Source: Chloroflexota bacterium (GTDB lineage Bacteria > Chloroflexota > Anaerolineae > Anaerolineales > Anaerolineaceae). Taken from it: a DNA stretch of 16,582 nucleotides. This document shows positions 13,482-16,582 of this stretch, in pieces. The position numbers were made by a program, and so were the translations under genes. The notes under the pieces were generated by a model. That model had not been told where the DNA came from, ran no database searches, and saw only the letters and a program-made list of their open reading frames with translations. Location of the stretch: the NCBI GenBank assembly GCA_029265085.1, contig JAJUJY010000095.1, positions 1 through 16,582 of the forward strand, read 5' to 3'. Numbering within the stretch: position 1 is the first letter of the stretch; each line of letters opens with the position of its first letter.

Positions 13482-15446
13482 ATGCAATACGCACAGGCAA
13501 TTTTTACCAACGCTGCTATTTACATGATCGCCGCCGTCGGCCTGTCGATCTTTACCGGTTACACAGGCCTCTTCAGCCTGGGACACGCCGCCTTCATGGC
13601 CGTCGGTGGGTACACCGCAGCGATTTTGACCTACTTCTTAAAATGGCCGCTGGTGCCAGCCTTATTAGCCGGGGTGATCTTATCGGTACTGGTCTCTTTT
13701 GTGATCGGTTACCCCACCTTGCGCGCGAAACTGCGCTCGGACTACTTCGCCATCGCCACACTCGGTTTTGGTGAAGCGGTGCGCGTGCTCTTAGAAAATC
13801 TGGCGCTCACCCAGAATGCCCGCGGTTTGCCGGGTATTCCCAAGCTGGCTGGTCCGCTCAATACGCTGATCTTCCTGATCATCACCATCTGGCTCTGCCG
13901 CAACTTCCTCAAAAGCACCTACGGCCGCAACATCATTGCCATTGGGCAAGATCACGTAGCCGCAGAAATGATCGGTATTAAGCTGGTCTCCAACCAGATT
14001 CTCTCACTGGCCATCAGCGCTGCCTTTGCCGGCCTGGCGGGCGGTCTGCTGGCGCATTACATCACCTTCATCCAACCCGCCATCTTTAGTATGGACCTCT
14101 CCAGCTTGCTGACCGCAGGCGTGGTCTGCGGTGGCATGGGCAGCCTGACCGGTCCGGTGGTGGCAATCGCACTGTTCATTGTCATTCCCGAACTGTTCCG
14201 CGGACTGGCGCTCTGGCGGTTGGTGCTGTACGGTGTGGTGCTGGTTGTGATCATCAACTTCCGCCCCAAGGGTCTGTTCGGTTATGAAGAACTGAGCATG
14301 GATAACCTGCCCAAACTGCTGCTCATCGCCGGTTTGACCGTGGGTTTGACCGTTGGCGCAGACCTGATCAACCGCCTCAGCTACTCCATGAATCGCATTT
14401 TTGCGGTTTTAATTGGCGCGGTAGCAGCCTTTGCCATTACCGCTGCAGCCGGTTATCTCGGCAAGTTATTGGCTGGATGGCTCAAACCGATCCTGGCCAA
14501 AGCAAAGAAAAATTCCCCCAACCGCTTTGCTCGGTTCGTTGAGAAGATGGACGGCAAGTCAATCTTCAAAAACCGCGCCCTGCCCCTGTTGGAAGAAATC
14601 AGCCTGGCTGCCCGCACCAACATCAGCGGCAACCACAAGGTCAAGGTCAACCGCTCGGGTGAACCGCTGCTCAATATCTGTGGTTTAAAGAAACGTTTTG
14701 GCGGTGTAGTTGCTGTGGATGGTGTGGACCTGGATGTGTACCCCGGTGAAGTGGTCGGCCTGATTGGCCCCAACGGCTCCGGAAAAACAACCGTCTTCAA
14801 CCTGATCAGCGGTTACTACCCGGTGGACGCTGGTTCGGTCCAGTTCTCCGGTGAAAACCTGGCCTCTCAAGCGCCCACAGCGATCGTTCTCAGCGGTATT
14901 TCCCGCACCTTCCAGAACATCCGCCTGTTCAGCTCCATGACCGCGCTGCAAAACGTGATGGCCGCGCTGCACTCCGCCAGCAATTACACCCTGGCAGAAG
15001 CCTTTGTACAGTGGCCCTGGACCGTTGGAAAAACGGAAGACAGAATGCGCACAACCGCGATGGAACTGCTCAAAGTGGTGGAATTGGAAGAGTACGCTGA
15101 CCGCGTGGCCAACACCCTGCCCTACGGCCTGCAGCGCAAGCTGGAAATTGCCCGGGCACTGGCCTTGCGCCCCAAACTGCTTCTGCTGGATGAACCAGCC
15201 GCTGGCATGAACCCGCAAGAATCCTTAGAGCTGGTTGAATTAATTCGCCGCATTCACATTCAGAAAAACCTGACCATCGTCTTGATCGAGCATCACATGG
15301 ACGTGGTGATGAATCTGTGCGACCGCATCGCGGTATTGAACTTCGGGAAAAAGATCGCAGAAGGCACCCCGGAAGAAATTCAATCGAACCCCATGGTTCT
15401 GGAAGCCTACCTGGGAGATAAGGTCGAAAATGTTGCTGTCAGTTGA
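13482..15446 (+). CDS. livMG: Fused LivM permease-LivG ATPase with extra membrane linker
   Basis: A 654-residue fusion. Residues 1-270 are a LivM permease, with ALVAG-type helices, the TLGFGEAVRVLLENL loop, the coupling motif AIGQDHVAAEMIGI (153-166) and the usual FRPKGLFG end (260-267). Residues 395-645 are a LivG ATPase with Walker A GPNGSGKTT (429-437), Q-loop Gln478, signature LPYGLQR (546-552; a variant of LSGGQ common in LivG), Walker B LLLLDE (566-571) and switch His604. The linker is unusual. It holds two further hydrophobic helices (about 276-296 and 305-334) and a basic stretch (AKAKKNSPNRFARF) before the ATPase. No frameshift is needed and no internal stop is present, so it is a true fusion. 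It overlaps livF by 17 nt. The fusion fixes one permease to one ATPase, with LivH and LivF as partners. Confidence 0.92.
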   Translation: MQYAQAIFTNAAIYMIAAVGLSIFTGYTGLFSLGHAAFMAVGGYTAAILTYFLKWPLVPALLAGVILSVLVSFVIGYPTLRAKLRSDYFAIATLGFGEAVRVLLENLALTQNARGLPGIPKLAGPLNTLIFLIITIWLCRNFLKSTYGRNIIAIGQDHVAAEMIGIKLVSNQILSLAISAAFAGLAGGLLAHYITFIQPAIFSMDLSSLLTAGVVCGGMGSLTGPVVAIALFIVIPELFRGLALWRLVLYGVVLVVIINFRPKGLFGYEELSMDNLPKLLLIAGLTVGLTVGADLINRLSYSMNRIFAVLIGAVAAFAITAAAGYLGKLLAGWLKPILAKAKKNSPNRFARFVEKMDGKSIFKNRALPLLEEISLAARTNISGNHKVKVNRSGEPLLNICGLKKRFGGVVAVDGVDLDVYPGEVVGLIGPNGSGKTTVFNLISGYYPVDAGSVQFSGENLASQAPTAIVLSGISRTFQNIRLFSSMTALQNVMAALHSASNYTLAEAFVQWPWTVGKTEDRMRTTAMELLKVVELEEYADRVANTLPYGLQRKLEIARALALRPKLLLLDEPAAGMNPQESLELVELIRRIHIQKNLTIVLIEHHMDVVMNLCDRIAVLNFGKKIAEGTPEEIQSNPMVLEAYLGDKVENVAVS

Positions 15447-16188
15447 AAATCTTAATGTCTTTTACGGCCAGGCAGTGCATGCCCTGCGCGATGTAAGCTT
15501 TGAAGTGCAGGAAGGGGAAATCCTTTCCATCATCGGCGCAAACGGTGCCGGAAAATCCACCTTGATGTGGACACTGATTGGCCAGTTAAAACCGCGCTCC
15601 GGGAAAATCACATTTCGGGGTGAAACCCTCAAATCCGCCCCCCACCAGGCAGTCGGGCTAGGCATGTCGTTGGTTCCGGAACGCCGCCGCCTGTTCCCCA
15701 ACCTGACGGTGAAGGAAAACCTGACCCTCGGCGCTTACCACCGCAAAGACCGCGACGGCGTCAACCGCGACCTGGATTACGTCTTTAACCTGTTCCCGAT
15801 CCTCAAAGAACGGCTTAACCAGTTCGCCGGGACGCTCTCCGGCGGTCAGCAGCAAATGGTCGCCACCGCCCGCGGATTAATGGCGCGCCCCAAACTGCTC
15901 CTGTTGGATGAACCCTCGCTGGGACTTGCCCCTGTACTGGTCAACCAGACCTTTGAGACCATCCAGGAGATCTGCCGCCAGGGTACAACCATCCTGCTGG
16001 TGGAACAGAACGCGCTCAAATCGCTGGCAATTGCCCACCGCGCCTATGTACTGGAAGTCGGACGGATTGTCCGCACCGGTTCCGGCCAGGAACTGCTCAA
16101 TGACCCGGCTGTACAGGCCGCTTACCCGGGGATCCGCCAGGAAAAAGCCTCGGTGCTGGAAAACGTTGAGATCGAAGAAGAAGAATAA
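15430..16188 (+). CDS. livF: Branched-chain amino acid-type ABC transporter ATP-binding protein LivF
   Basis: A 252-residue ABC ATPase, the second NBD of the importer. It shows Walker A GANGAGKST (36-44), the LivF-type Q-loop region VPERRRLFPNLTV (82-94) with Glu in place of Gln, signature LSGGQ (136-140), Walker B LLLLDE (156-161), and the LivF-typical LVEQNA (190-195) in place of a switch His. A short acidic tail (EIEEEE) ends the protein. It starts within the livMG coding sequence (ATG at 15430, 17-nt overlap, another frame), which points to translational coupling. It is the last gene of the operon, with a terminator hairpin 24 nt downstream. Confidence 0.93.
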   Translation: MLLSVENLNVFYGQAVHALRDVSFEVQEGEILSIIGANGAGKSTLMWTLIGQLKPRSGKITFRGETLKSAPHQAVGLGMSLVPERRRLFPNLTVKENLTLGAYHRKDRDGVNRDLDYVFNLFPILKERLNQFAGTLSGGQQQMVATARGLMARPKLLLLDEPSLGLAPVLVNQTFETIQEICRQGTTILLVEQNALKSLAIAHRAYVLEVGRIVRTGSGQELLNDPAVQAAYPGIRQEKASVLENVEIEEEE

Positions 16189-16211
16189 AAATCAGCTTTC
16201 CTCCTAAAAAG

Positions 16212-16246
16212 CCCGCCCAAAGGATCATACCCAGCCTTTGGGCGGG
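16212..16246 (+). terminator. Terminator hairpin of the liv operon
   Basis: CCCGCCCAAAGG (16212-16223) pairs perfectly with CCTTTGGGCGGG (16235-16246) around an 11-nt loop, 24 nt after the livF stop. The downstream tract (TTCAGTTAATATT) is only weakly T-rich. The A-run before the stem gives some bidirectional character. Confidence 0.8.
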
Positions 16247-16257
16247 TTCAGTTAATA

Positions 16258-16330
16258 TTCAGCTATCAGCTTCCAGCCGTCAGCTTTCACCTTTCGGCAA
16301 ATTCCAAAATTCTCTGTGTCCTCTGCGTCT
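16258..16330. repeat. Short tandem-like and widespread intergenic repeat sequence
   Basis: TCAGC recurs in close succession (near 16258, 16265 and 16280) as degenerate copies of a TCAGCT-type unit. It is followed by CTCTGTGTCCTCTGCGTCTC (16311-16330), a phrase I recall from non-coding repeats scattered in many environmental bacterial genomes. Minus-strand translation gives the spurious SSPQRRRGHREF peptide often seen for this repeat. No gene is supported here. Confidence 0.5.
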
Positions 16331-16445
16331 CTGCGGTGAACTCCAAGTCAGAAAAATCGTTGGGTGCAGGGCGGAATAGGGCAACCTGAAAACATCACAC
16401 ACATCCGCCCGCAACCCAACAACAAACAGGCGGCAGGCAACGTAG

Positions 16446-16499
16446 GGGCGAGGCGGGATCGAGAACACCGAATAAACAAACCACCTGGTTGCCTCGCCC
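16446..16499. repeat. Imperfect palindrome with GGGCGAGGC arms, REP/MITE-like
   Basis: GGGCGAGGC (16446-16454) is repeated inverted as GCCTCGCCC (16491-16499) with a 36-nt spacer. It lies within a 394-bp gene-free stretch (16189-16582) that otherwise holds only the liv terminator and the repeat described separately. Similar GTAGGGGCGAGGC palindromes are, from memory, common interspersed repeats in Chloroflexota and Cyanobacteria. No transposase is adjacent. Confidence 0.5.
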
Positions 16500-16520
16500 T
16501 GAACCGCCATCCGCAGCACC

Positions 16521-16582
16521 TGTGAGACCTCACACGTACATTCTTCTTCCATTTTGTGCTATAGTATTTCCAAAGGGGGTAA
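16521..16582 (+). promoter_or_regulatory. Possible upstream region of a gene starting beyond the window
   Basis: A 14-bp palindrome TGTGAGACCTCACA (16521-16534) is followed by a TATAGT (16560-16565) that could be a -10 box. An AAAGGGGG (16573-16580) at the window edge resembles a Shine-Dalgarno. I see no good -35. The gene itself, if any, is outside the window. Confidence 0.3.

Noticed and set aside
16280..16552. 90-codon minus-strand frame at the right end
   Set aside because: It translates interspersed repeat sequence (SSPQRRRGHREF) and has no support as a protein.

Overview
The window looks like a chromosomal segment of a Chloroflexota bacterium, most likely class Anaerolineae. This is an inference from gene content (dedicated ECF transporter with a fused double ATPase, LivM-LivG fusion), from moderate GC, and from the style of the interspersed repeats. 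No rRNA, tRNA, CRISPR array or transposase gene is visible.

Layout. Positions 1-414 hold the 3' end of a plus-strand MFS efflux-type transporter, which ends at a strong bidirectional terminator. Positions 528-10539 are almost entirely minus strand. In transcription order the genes are: an RpiR/SIS-family regulator, a double-NBD ECF ATPase, an ECF T protein, a divergent MtnA/eIF-2B-family isomerase, a nucleoside phosphorylase of the MTA/MTI type, a membrane protein that looks like the ECF S component, an MTA/SAH deaminase-type amidohydrolase, a Cys/Met-metabolism PLP enzyme and a tandem-GNAT acetyltransferase. The first five genes are tightly packed (two gaps of 31 and 10 nt, two overlaps). 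The next genes follow after 133, 140, 22 and 135 nt. A 725-bp spacer (10540-11264) carries two outward-facing sigma70-like promoters and several inverted repeats. From 11265 to 16188 a plus-strand operon encodes a complete branched-chain-amino-acid-type (Liv/HAAT) ABC importer: LivK lipoprotein, LivH, a LivM-LivG fusion, and LivF. The last 394 bp hold a terminator and repeat-rich non-coding DNA.

How the genes may work together. The minus-strand block reads as one module for taking up and dismantling methylthio-purine nucleosides, the by-products of S-adenosylmethionine. The ECF transporter would import a nucleoside. The deaminase would convert methylthioadenosine (MTA) to methylthioinosine (MTI). 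The phosphorylase, which has the Asn expected for 6-oxopurines, would release hypoxanthine and 5-methylthioribose-1-phosphate. The MtnA-like isomerase would make the ribulose-1-phosphate form. The PLP enzyme would act on the sulfur end, either methanethiol to methionine or C-S cleavage. The regulator has a SIS sugar-phosphate domain, so a pathway intermediate is a sensible effector. Family assignments are well supported by motifs; the substrate of the transporter and the exact route are inference. The Liv operon is conventional apart from an extra hydrophobic pair in the LivM-LivG linker.
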